A stretch of DNA of 64,000 nt from NCBI GenBank assembly GCA_016806645.1, contig JACSYO010002062.1, positions 5,401,501 to 5,465,500 of the forward strand, in the 5' to 3' direction. The position numbers and the translations under genes are program-made. Position 1 is the first letter of the stretch; every line of letters begins with the position of its first letter. This document shows positions 25,532 to 38,100 of the stretch, piece after piece. The notes under the pieces were generated by a model. It was not told where the DNA came from. It did not search any database and worked only from the letters and a program-made list of their open reading frames with translations. This DNA comes from Ophiodon elongatus (lineage: Eukaryota > Chordata > Actinopteri > Perciformes > Hexagrammidae).

Positions 25532-26396
25532 GTCTGTGTTAGATTATGGAGTTTTTATATTTTAAATATTTATATCAACTGATTGCAATAATGTAAACAC
25601 ACAAAAGGCAAAATATAACATTTATTAAAGCTAAACTTGCACAAATAAACACTTTTTACAAACAAGTTTTTAGTATTTCTCAATTCTCAGTGACATTAAC
25701 AATAACAAGTTTAAGTTTTACAAAAAATGTAAATGCTGCCTGTTACATGATGTGATATGATATGATTGGTCGGCTAATAGTGGTCTTTTTATAAATGTAT
25801 TTATGTTTAGGATCACTGTTCATCGGTGGCAATATCTAATTCTTTTGTAGAAGAAAAAGCATTTTTAAACATAAGATTTTGTAATTTATGAATCGATTGA
25901 GAATCTTGGAAATCTTAATTATTATATGAATCTGTGGTCGATTGAGATAAAGTATTAAACTCTCCACACACACTGACAAATAAGATTGCTACTTCCCTCA
26001 CTTATCAAGTGTCAGATGTCTGAACACAACTGCTATGAAGAGTTTTGAAAATGATCCCAGCTTAACTGCATATCAATACTATAATATCACTTTGGCTCAA
26101 AATAAACCGGTTCTTTGTCTGATTTTAAACTTAAAACCTCTGCAAGTTCATTTTCAGAGGAAGGTTTCAGTGAATTAAGATATTGTTTGTGTTTTCAGCT
26201 TGTTTTGTTAGAGAGACCTGAATTATGAGAAATCATAGATGAAAAAGACCATGAATGACGCACAAACAGAAATCGGAGGCTAGGAAAGAAAGAATAAATG
26301 GAAAGAAGAAAGTTCTCTAACTCATCTTCCTGTCTCTCTGAGTATCTGTTATGTCCATTTGTACTTTCTAACTCAGAAACCTGCATCTTTTGCAAA

Positions 26397-26451
26397 GTGT
26401 GTGTGTGTGTGTGTCTGTGTGTGTGTCTGTGTGTGTGTGTGTGTGTGTGTT
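26397..26451 (+). repeat. (GT)n microsatellite
   Basis: GT units with CT interruptions; explains three overlapping spurious ORFs. Confidence 0.9.
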
Positions 26452-27279
26452 GGCAGTCGTGGTGGAAACACTTTGTCTCAGTGGAGACATCTGGAGAGAC
26501 TTACTGGCTACTGTAGGTGGAACAAACCACACACATCATACAGAGAACCTCTTTGTTTTTGTATTTTTTCATGTAGTTGGAAACTCCATCTCTGCGGTGG
26601 GAAATACGCACAAGCTTTTTCTCTAATACTCTGATTTTGTTGTACACACAGGTGACTTTTATAAAAAGAAAAAAAAACTTTCTTAGGATTTTCATAAATA
26701 CTTGATGACATGTTGAAGTTAAGGCTTATTACAGAGTCTATTTTTTGCTCTTTTTTAAAAAAAATAGTTTAGTGTGAGTTTCTTTGTAGTGGATTTGTAA
26801 ATCAACAAGAAAGAAAATGGTCTTTGACAGACAGCTCAGAGTTGACAGTATTATTTAAAAAAAAATTCATTACAGTACAACTGTGTGAAAAGCAAAACAC
26901 AAGACGAAGTAGCAGCTACCATTAAACCAGGGGGGCAGTGTGATATATTAGTCTTATATGAATAAAAGCCTGAATTGTATCTGGGTTTATTCTCAAAACT
27001 TGTACTTTAAATGAGCCAAGTGATATTTTGCTGCTGTCACGTTTATCGACAGCGCGTAGGGACCACGGACAGCGCTGTTTGTAGTCGGGCGGAGCTCTCA
27101 AACGGAGCGGAGGAACACGTCGTTTCCTTGGTCCAGTTCCTCAGCCTGCTTGCTGTTCGTGCTTGTAAAGAGAGCGACCCGGTCTCTCTTTAGAACTCTA
27201 TCGATCAGTGGCCGACCCGCCAAACCCACCCGCGTCCTTATTAGACGCTCAGAGCGAGATCAGAGCGAGATTAGAGAAA

Positions 27280-27450
27280 GAGAGGAAGTCGAGGGCGGCC
27301 TGTCAAACAAACGCAGGACTTTGGTCCGGGAGGCCGCAGTTCGAGTCCCGTGCAAAACGGACACATTTTGTCTCGAGTCGTTAGTCAGCGACGTTAACAT
27401 AAACCTCTGAGCTCTTTTCCTAAACCTATAAGCTCCGGTGGAGACGGACG
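27280..27450 (+). repeat. Possible dispersed repeat with a B-box-like site
   Basis: Contains GGCCGCAGTTCGAGTCCCGT, which includes a GTTCGAGTCCC B-box match, followed by a CCTAAACCTATAA section similar to common fish repeats. It could instead be unique CpG-rich sequence. Confidence 0.35.
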
Positions 27451-27776
27451 TAGAGCCTCACAGTTTGAAGCTCAGGAGCACTGACCCGTCTGTGTGTGAC
27501 GAGCTGAGAGCGAGAGACGCAAACAGCTGATTATAGCGCCATCGTTCATGAAATAAAAAATGCATTGAGTGCTACGTTCTGATTAACGAATGTATTCTTT
27601 GATTTTGAAAAACCTTATGTTGCTGTTGTTCTTCAGGCTGCTTGAGGATATTGCAGATTTTTGGTGGTAACCTTTGACCCTGAGCCGAGAGAAGAGAAAA
27701 GTGCTATGACAGTCGGTGTTGCTGTGATGTTGGTTGCCATTGTAGCCCCGTCTGCTGCCACTGAAACGGTTGAATC

Positions 27777-27872
27777 CTCCTCCTCCTCCTCCTCCTCCTC
27801 CTCCCTCTCCCTGTTCCACCCTCCTCCTCCTCACTCCTCCTCCTCCTCCCTCTCCCTGTTCCACCCTCCTCT
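27777..27872 (+). repeat. (TCC)n tract
   Basis: Two blocks of TCC units separated by an imperfect copy of CTCCCTCTCCCTGTTCCACC. Gives the poly-Ser/poly-Pro and poly-Gly ORFs in this interval, which are not genes. Confidence 0.9.
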
Positions 27873-28973
27873 CTCCCAGACAGGTGTTGCTTGACGGCTG
27901 CGATAACACAGCTGAGAAAAAGCCTGTAAAACATTTTCCTATAAAAAACAAACAAACATTAAGTTGATGTTTTTCAGATTAATCTGCTTTTACAGCTCTT
28001 GTTTCACTCGGTCAAGTTAAATTTCCGTTCCCTAATAAAGAAACCGAGCCACAAACAGACCGGTTGCCCCTCCGGTCAACAGTTGTAGCCTTCCTTACTT
28101 ATTACATGTAAAAGAAGTTGAATATTTTAAATGAAGTGTTATTATCCCTTAAATACTTTGAATGGACGGTCATGGAGTTATAATAACAAACTAATAAACA
28201 TTTCGATAATGCTATTTTTCAAGGACAAACTGTGAGAAAATGCCACACAGATATTCTCTTCTTAGCTTAGAAAGGATTTCTCTGTCATGTGTCTTTGTAC
28301 ACTGAATATCTTTGGGTTTTGGATATTTGGTTGAAAATAAAAATATATGAAATATAAAACACATTGTTAGTTGTAGCCCTGAACAACTCAACCATTTCAT
28401 CCTAGTTTTTTTTATAATTTAACTATTCCTAAAGTCTTATACTGTCAACTGCGACAGAAACACATTAAAACTATGAATTCATGAGAAAAAATAAAAAAAA
28501 GTCCTCCTTCAGATCCTGACAGGTTGTGATGATCTGCATTCACTACCAGGTGAGTGTGTATTTCTTTTTTATGTCTGTTGTGAGAGTACACAGAAAAAGC
28601 ACACACACACACAAAAAAACTCCTCAAAGCTAAAAGAGTTACCACATTCACTTCTTAGTTGTATTTATATTTATTTACGCTTAATGGCAGGTCAGACACG
28701 TGTGAATATAAACCCCCGACACACAAAATAACACGTTTAAACAAACAACGAAAAACTCCCATAAATTCGCTTCAGTTTAAAATATTATTGTTTTATTCAT
28801 ATAATGCAAAGTCTGATACAACCACACACACGTTACTTCGAGACACTTAAGGCATGAAAATCTCTCTGCTGGTTTGTCCAAAAAACTGAACAGAAAATAC
28901 TATTCAGTTGTAATTCAGCAGTTTAATCAAAGTTCGTCTTCCTCTGAACAAGAAGCAGTTTGTGTTGACTTAA

Positions 28974-29258
28974 AAGGAACAGTTTGACATTTTAGTTTCC
29001 TCAGATGAGCAGATTGATGTCGCTCTCATGTCTCATGAAGCTGGAGCCAGGGGACGGTTAGCTTAGCTTAGCACAAAGACTGGGAATGGGGGGAAACTGC
29101 TAGCCTGGCCCTGAACAAAGGTACCAAAATCCAGCAAGTCTAAAGCTCACAGTTTGTTTAATCTGTAGAAAATAAAACTACACAGATTACAGGGCAAATA
29201 AGAGAGGGGTATCAATCTTCAAGCTAATTGCCCAAAATATTGAACTGTTCCTTTTTAA
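28974..29258. mobile_element. MITE-like element with about 22-bp terminal inverted repeats
   Basis: Left end AAAAGGAACAGTTTGACATT; right end AATATTGAACTGTTCCTTTT. The interior has GGTTAGCTTAGCTTAGCACA and AAGACTGGGAATGGGGGGAA. It is a well-known fish non-autonomous DNA transposon pattern. About 285 bp, non-coding. Confidence 0.85.
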
Positions 29259-30571
29259 AAGAGAGCGTTTGTCCAAGATGAAATCATAATGAAGGGTGTT
29301 AAAACATCCAAAGCAATGTGTTGAGAACATTCACAAACTTGATCATTCATATATCATCTTTAAAAGTTGTGGAAAAATTTGAAATTTTATTTATTTGGGG
29401 ATATTTTACAGCGAATAAATGTTTTATTCTTCTTTCTTCTTTGTTGACCGACTTAAGTTGCACCTGTTCTTAACTACTTCACAAGCTCATGTAACGGTTT
29501 TTACTACAAAATCAATCTCATGTTTGTGTATAAATAAAATCATCTGATAGGCAAGTAAAAAAAAAAAAAACATAAAGGCTCATTAAAAGATAAAAATACA
29601 GAACTACCATGCTGTTATAAATAATTATGAAATCACAAGTTATTTGACATCGGAAGCCGAGAAAACACAGTTTGTTCATAACAAATACTGAACACGCGTT
29701 TTGGTGAAAGTAACACAAAGGATGACGTCTTTAAATAGTAGTACCGTTACACGTAAGGCTGCTGCGACTCCAAAACGCCCTTTCAAAAATGAGACGCCAA
29801 CGAGAAAACAAAAACAAACGTTAATATCAGCTTCACAATCGTCGTCACGGTTACCCACCACAGTACCTGTTTCAGAGCACTAACATTCAAAAGGAGGACA
29901 TTGTCTTGAAGTCTAAAGTGCAAAACGACCACAGCTACACACTGAACATTTCCTCACCGTGTTTGGTGAAGTTTAATTAGTTTTATACTCCGTTTGAACG
30001 TGAAAATACCTGATTGGTGGTCGGTTTGTCTGGGCGTGGTTCCCCCCCCACGCCAAAACATTTACTACAGGTTTATATTAAAGTCTCTTCAAAAGGTAAA
30101 TACAAACATACAATAGGGTAAAATGTGTTTCTTTTGGCATTTGTGAAGGAGTGAACCGTCCTCTAAAGTGTTTACAGATCACGGCTCATCTCCGGGATCC
30201 AGATCAGTGTCAGTCCCTTGTTTACGTCTCTATTGTTTACCGGGAGTTTGTTCAGGCGGCGTCTTGTTGTGATGTTTAAACTCGACGCTCAAACAAATAC
30301 GTCCCCCTCTTTCTCCCGCTGCCCATCTCTTTCTACGTCCGCGGTCCTGTGCGCGAACACAAACGCCTCATTGTTGCCGATCGGCTGGAATAATGTTGTG
30401 CGGCTCACATTTACAGAGCCACGGTTGTTTATAAAGAACCAGATGTGTTTTCCCCCCTCAGCGCTCACACGGAGCCGACAGCCGAGGACACGTTTGATGA
30501 ATTTGCCTACGAGTGCATTGATTAGAATCACTGACTGCACCTTTTAGAAGGTGATGCATCAAGACAGGAAA

Positions 30572-30652
30572 CTAGACGCAGTAACTGTAGTAACAGTAAC
30601 TGTAGTAACAGTAACTGTAGTAACAGTAACTGTAGTAACTGTAACTGTAGCT
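30572..30652 (+). repeat. Minisatellite, 15-base unit
   Basis: About five copies of a unit equivalent to GTAACTGTAGTAACA; the last copies are imperfect. Confidence 0.9.
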
Positions 30653-30886
30653 TAGTTAGACAGCTGTCGTGTTCTCGCCACTTAGACTCACTGAAATGTT
30701 TCACCTGAAGATTGATTTGTCCTTCGCCTGGAAAACTAGATTTTCCTACATGTTTTTATTTTTAAAGTTTAATGCTGATTAATCCACCGTGGACGAGGTT
30801 TATTTGCTCCGCCAACGGAATAGTAGAGACAGTTTGAGACACGGCACAAAGGAAATGTGAAGTGTTTCGCTTTGGTAAGTGAAAAG

Positions 30887-30993
<107 letters not shown>

Positions 30994-32177
30994 AACTCAA
31001 TGTTGAACTTCAATAATTTATAAAGCACTTTATTTATGGCGGCCCGCAGCGCTCAACACACTGCAGCTACAGGAAGCAAATTAACAAAACGCCTACGCAG
31101 CTGAACTGAACAACTTTGTAGGATTGTGTCTCCTAATGTGTTTGCGTTTCATCTTTTTGTTTTCTAGAGATGCACTTGAGCTCTCAGGGCCACCGTACTT
31201 TCCGTCTTTTCAGGGTCCCGTTTGGCCGGAATTCATCAGCAAAAAAAACTAACACTCAAATAGGAACATAAGAAGGCAGTAACTTGCACACGTTCACATC
31301 TATCTGCAATGTTAAGAGTCTGGAGTCAAGACCAGTTGAACTGTTGAGAAGAAGCTTTGCTGGGAAAAAAAAGAGTGATGGCACATTTAATGTTGGTCAT
31401 TAAACTTTGGCATTTGAAGACCCTCAGCAGAGATGAAGACACTCAGACTTCGCTTCTGACAACCTCAAAGACACGAAGCGAGCAGGAAGAGGGACGGAGC
31501 CCTTCTTTTTGTTTTTTTTATCTTTGCTTTCCACAGGCGAGCACAACTATGGAGGCCTGACAGAAGAATGTAGAAGACGCTTGGCGAGTTCCCACGGTGG
31601 GAAAAAGCGAGGCAAGTTCTTGAGCATGTGGGGAAAAGGCATAAAACACTGTGCCAGAAGATGCTTTTGATTTTAAATGCCCCATCAAATCCTCAAAAAA
31701 AAGACAAAACGAACCTCGGAGGACAACACATTCTCGGGTCTGTTTCAAAGCAGTTATTCGTTAGCTGCCTACTCCGATCGCAGTCCTCGTCCGGTTGCCA
31801 CTCTAACTGCTATTTTCCTTCACTTTGTTCACAGATTTGTCCGGGATTTGAGCTTCAGATCACGATCCCTTCCGAACGCCACGGCTCCCGTAAAGCGTCA
31901 CACACTTTAAATACTCACGGTGTCTCGGGTACAAGTCCAGGTCGCCGTTCGCTCCAGTGCGTACTGGTCGACTGAATCACTTAAAAACAGCCTTCAAGGG
32001 GAAACAATAAACAATCATTACGATTCCAAAGTGCAGGCGTTTGGCAATCAGCTCACTTCAGAGGAAAAAGTACGAGGAGGATAATCCGAGAGGAGACCGA
32101 TGTCCGTCAACTCATCGCTCCGTTTAATGAGACGCCGATATCTAGACTGATGTTGGTCTCGTCCCCTCTCGTCCTCT

Positions 32178-35100
32178 TCAGATGGACAGGTCAGTGTCTG
32201 TGTCAGTGGGTGTGGTCTTTGGACTCACGCTGCCTCCCCTCTCTTCAGGGATGGAGGACGAGTCTCCGTTGACACTGGGCAGCACACCTGTAACACACAC
32301 ATCAACGTCCACAGGTGAGTTGTCTTTATTTAGGATCTGCTTCTTTTTTTCCCCAGCAGAAGTAGTAGTTAACTTTCTGTAAATCCTAAAATCAATGGTG
32401 GAATAAGTACTGTAGTGTGTACTATATTGTTACTTTTTTATGACTTTCATGGCATTTTTTTGAACAATTGAAAGCTCATTGCTCTAAAGACAACGGAGAA
32501 CGATGTGGATTTCCGGAGAACCCACCCACACCCGTCAACGCTGAGGAGTCCTTCTGCATCTTGGACCTCAGGTGGGAGCTGAACATCAGCTCTCATCAAA
32601 AGCACAACAGAGGATGTACATCCTGCTACAGCTGAAACATCCAACCTGTCAAAGACAATGCTGGTTGCACTTCTACAGTACACTGCCACCATTGAGTCCA
32701 TCCTCACCTCCTCCATCACCGTCTGGTACGCTGCTGCTACTGCCAAGGACAAGGGGGGAGAGGAGGATTGGTTGCAATCTGCCATCCCTCAATGACCTTT
32801 TGCAGAGCAGTGATCACAGTTTTTGCATTATAAAAGAGTTATACCTATATATATTACTGTAATTTGATATGATCTTTTTATAGAACTTTCTGATTTGTAT
32901 TGTAATTTTACTATTCTTTATTTATGTTCTTGACTTGCTGTACTTTGCCTGTATTTTTAAATGGGTTTTTTTGTACACCAAAAACAAAGGCAAATTTCTT
33001 GTAAATAAAAATCCTGATTCTCAATAAAAGTCATTCTGATTCTTTAGTATTTGTTTTATGAAAACATGAGCCAAAAGAGGCTGTGACTTTAGAACAGCTA
33101 AGGGGCATTGTCACAATGCTTTAATGACATACTTTGACTTACAGATACAATACAATGACTTTTCATGACATTTGTTGTCATACTATATTGGGACTTTTGT
33201 TATGACAATTTTTGACATACTATATATTATGACCTTTTTATTATATATAACATTTTTCACAGCATTTTTAGTCATACATATATATAAAAAATATATATAT
33301 TATAATGTGACTTGATGACACACTGTTATGACTTTTTCATAACATTTGTCGACATACTATACAATTATGTTAAATTAATGCAGTGGCCCAAAGAGTTATG
33401 AAAAACAAAGACTGTTTTAGTTAGTTGTGCTATCTTACAACCAATATATAGTCAATTTTTTTTTTATGTTCCAACGCTGTGGGACTAGATACACGCCAAA
33501 GTTTTGTACGGAAGACGATAATGAAGAAGATAATGATGTTGATGATGAAGCCCGCAGGAGTTTAGTCTGTGTGGCTGAAAGCACAAGGCTTTGAAGCCTA
33601 AACTTAACTTCAGGCTTCTGGCGTATACCCTGAGCAGAGTATTTCTATGCTGGGGTTTTGCTACTTTTACGTAAGTAAAACATTTCAGTACTTCTTCCAC
33701 CTTTGCAACGATTGAAAAAAGGCGGCGTGTCTTACGTTCAGTATCATAAAGCGAGCTGTCGGAGCACGTCCGGTTCCTGCGCTGAGTTGACTTTTGACCT
33801 CCACTCAAGTACTCCTTTAGCACACCGGACCTGAGAAAAACAAAAAGAAACGAATGATCAAAGACTTTCTCGCCTCAGTGGTAGAGCAGGGTCGTCCTTC
33901 AAATCAGAGGATCACTGGTTCGATCCCCGGCTCCACGTCGATGTGTCCTTGGGAAAAACACTTAACCCCAAATTTCTGAACGGGTATGAATGGTTAGTTC
34001 TGACTAACCTGCTGAGGGGTTGGAAGACTAGGCAAGTACAAGTCCATTTATAATATGTAATTAGTGTTTGGGCTGCCTAATTTAACATTGCAAACACTAG
34101 CAAAGATCATCTATGTATTACATCTTATTTTTGGACCAAATAGACATCTTGCATTGTATCTACTTGATGATTATCAATTAGTAATATATTCATATCCACG
34201 TAAATACAAATAGATGTTGTCTATCTAAATGTGACATTTCATTTTTCCAGGTCTGGTGAAGGGGGAGATGCAAAACGTCCTCTAAAACGTTTGTTAAACC
34301 TACTTCCAGGTAAAAAGAAAAAATCTTTGTGTCTTTATTCAGCACCACAATGTTTCTCATTCACCGCAACATGCAGCTGATGAAGAATCGGTCCAAACAA
34401 CAGCAGCTATCACGGTTGGTAGCAAACGTCAATAAAAATGTTACTATTTAGACTTGTTCTCTGTTGATTTGTCCATTATGTACAAAAATGTATTACATTT
34501 TTTTTATTTGAAGTTAATATGAGGCAAGAATCAAGTAGATATCTTCCAAAGTTTCAGCCTTTCTGGTATAAAATTCTTAATTTTTCCTTGTTGAGCTATG
34601 GCGGAGGGATACTAACACACAAAAAGAGGAGTTTCAAACTAAAACAACTGTCATTTTGGAGGATAGCCCACTTGATTTGACTGATGAAGCCTCATATTAA
34701 TTTCAGATAGACTTTATTGTTTGCAAAGAACAAGGACTTCGGATTTTATCCCCCAACACTTACAATGAAAATGATTTAGTAAAAGATGCTTTAATGGCCA
34801 CAGGAAACAGGAGAAATGATCACGGCATGTAAAACATTGTTCATATGAAAAACCGACTATTGTTTTAATACAGACTTGAAAAGGCTGTCACAAATTATTC
34901 AATGTCATGTACATTGCTGCCTCCTGGAGGCCAAAGTTAACAGTAATCCATTATAGCAGCCGTGCATTATGTCAAAGTGCATGAAATCCTGATGCTTTTA
35001 CTATTCTAAAGTTAATCTAAAGTTTAAATAAATCTGGTTGAACAGGAAGTTAATTCCAATAGAAATTAAATGCATATTTTTGGGGGCTTTTTATTTGGGT

Positions 35101-38100
35101 TGATCCTGCCTATTTCTTTTTGTTTTTAATGTTTTACGGTAATGTAATCATTTATTAAAAAAATGACTTGCTGATTAACATTTGATCCTGTTACGGTCTG
35201 CATCTTTGCATGAAAAGTGCGATACAAATGAAGTTATTATTATTATAAATAGAGGGAAAGGGGCTGGGTACCGTGTGTTTTAACTCACCTGTCAAAGCTG
35301 TACGTTCCAGGGTGACTGATGGACCTCTTCATCTGGGTAGGCGGACAAAAAGACAGGAGAGAATACATTTTTGTTAGTACAACGGTACTTTAAAATGAAG
35401 GATGTCCATTCCTGCAATGACAAATATCTGCACGTGACAAAAAAACAAGTGAAAAACGATGTGGGCTTCAGCTACGAGCAGGACAATAGTCACTAATGTC
35501 GACAACTCCTCAACTTTTGTTACATTTAAATAATTGCTGTCACTGACAAACACAGTGTCTTTTACACTTACAGCCAATTTACTAACACCGTATTTATTTC
35601 CTCCAATCATTTTACAATGCGCATCTATTTCCAGCATTGTTGGGATTGTTTTCTTGCAGAGACCTTCAGTTCAGCCTGCAGGCGTCAGGTGAGTGATGGT
35701 AAGCAGAGCGTAACATAAGGTGTGGCACTGCAGTACTATGAAAAAGAAAAACAAATACAAAGACATGACTATAAAACAGAAACGTAGCTAGAACAAAATG
35801 AAGCTCTGTGTTTACTGCGATTGAGTAATTTGGGTCATTTTTAGGACTGTGGAAAATGTTTGTGCAGCAAAACCAACAGGAACAACGAGGGCAGTTGGTG
35901 CAGACAATACAAATACACTCTTTGGCTCCGTAAATTAAACCAAAAAGAAATAGCATGAAAGATCATTTCTATGATACACACTGCTGGTAATCTTTATCCA
36001 GAATAAATCATCCCAGCTGACATTGGGCGAAGGCTCATTTATAAGTTGATTTACAATATTTCTTGCAACAATAATCTGAATTTGCTCAGTAAAAATTACA
36101 ATATTGGCTTCCAAACTGTTGCTGAGTAGAAGTATAAAGTATCATAAAATGGAAATATCCAAGTAAAGTACAAGTACTTAAAAACCGTACTTAAGGACAA
36201 TACTTGAGTAAATGTACTCAGCAGTGATGGACTCTAACCAAGTGTATTTGCTCAAGTACTGTACTTAAGTACAAGTTCGAGGTACTTCTACTTCACTTCA
36301 TCACAGAGGCATCTATTGTACATTTTACTACATTTATCTGACAGCTTTAGTTATTTAAAAAAATTACGATTATTTTTATAAAAAAAACATATGAAGAGCT
36401 TTAAAAATATGTTTTCTTAAATATTCAACTACCCAACAGTTTATACAATTACAGCTAAAATGCTGTCGATTAATATCAATTAATCAATTAGTCCACCGAC
36501 ACAAAATTACCTGGCAACTATTTTAATGGTTAAAGTAATTCTCAAATGTGAGAATTTCACTACTTTTCTTTTTAATAATTAGAAATGATCTTTTAATAAT
36601 TTTGCGTAAAATGTGTTTAACATGCAAACAAAAAATATTGTCACGCATTTTTCGACAATAACAGTTTGACCTCACTGTAAATATGTTTCTTTTTTTAAAC
36701 CAAAACACATTTCTGTTGACTTATTGTACTTGAATCAGCTGGAGAAAGTGTGTAATGAATTACCCTTTCAGGAGGTCGAAGGTCAGGAGTTATACTCTGG
36801 TTGGCGAGGGTCATACACTCCTCCAAAGTCCTGATGAAAGTTGCACAAGTTGCACTGAGTAGAGAGGCCTGGAGAGACAGAGGAAATAAAAATAACCTGC
36901 TACTGCATCACTCACTCAATGATTTTGCTCTTTAAGATAAATAAAAACAAATGAGTCATCTGACAGTAGATGTAAATTCTGTCTGTACAATGTTTGTTGT
37001 GGTGTCTAAAAAAAGATTAAAAAAAAAAAGATGTAATTATGAGTCTAACTTTGTGGAAATAAAGATGTGACAATCAAAAGAAAGTCAAAGTAGTTTGGGG
37101 TCAACAGAAGATGCGTCACCTCAGAAGTGGGCGTTTCCTCTGGGTCAGAGGTGTGCTGTGATTGGATGGTTTGGACCTGCTGCACGAGGAGGTCGCAGTA
37201 CAGACGAAGTTCAGACATCTTGGTCTTCAGACAGTCCGGACCTGGAAACACACAGACACAATTTAAAAAAAATGTATCATCATATTGAGATAAATCTTTT
37301 AATAGATTAGACAAGACTGAGCACCTTTAGTGGAAATTAATCTTTGACTTCTCCAAGTAAAGCAAAGGTAGATACAATACACAGAACACAAACTAAACAA
37401 AACAAAAAGTTAAGTATCTACAGATTATGTCTGTTTTTCTCCCACAAACTGGCTAATTTATATGGTTTTACATGTAAACAACCATCTCAATCTTTGGGCA
37501 TCATTTGAGTAACTCAACACTTCCCGCTGATTTTTCACAATAAAAGTCTACAAGCCTTTCCTTGATTGGTACATTATGCTGAATTTACCAAGCTGCAAGT
37601 AATTTCCCGCCCTCAGTGTTGTGTTTTATTTTTACCAGGCTTTTATTACCCTACTGGCCTCCGAATCTGAATACCAAATATTGTTATTAGAATTTAACTT
37701 TAACAATGTACAATATGCCACAAATGATTAATCTGACCTCTTTTTTCTAATTGTAATAATTAGCTGCTTGTGCTGAAGTTACTACTTTTTTTATAGTAAA
37801 AGTGAGAGGCAAAAACACGTGTTTCCTTTATAAAAAGACACACTATATTTGTGAAATATCTTCACAAAATAAAAACACTATCATGAGGACTATCAAGTAT
37901 CTGGCTAAACTTTTTTTTCTCCAAATTGTTAAAAAGTGTCTTCCTACAGGAAGAGACGTGGCAGACAGACAGATTATCATCCCAACTCTTTGTACCTTTG
38001 TGTTTGTGACTGTCCAGTGTTCCAGCTTTGGACGAGCCTAAAGCCACCAGCCACATCTGACGCTCTGCGGCGTTCACAGCTCGGACGTAGAAATGCTGCT

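Noticed and set aside
27583..27967. Poly-Gly, poly-Arg, poly-Ser and poly-Pro ORFs
   Set aside because: All arise from the TCC repeat on its different frames; no conserved flank.
30572..30652. Regularly spaced short repeats resembling a CRISPR array
   Set aside because: The units are directly tandem with no unique spacers, and the genome is eukaryotic; a minisatellite.
31628..31975. 115-residue plus-strand ORF
   Set aside because: No family signature; lies in the likely plekha3 3' UTR antisense.
33865..33940. Possible tRNA gene with good A and B boxes
   Set aside because: No acceptor-stem pairing and the same sequence continues into a SINE body shared with 25255-25531.
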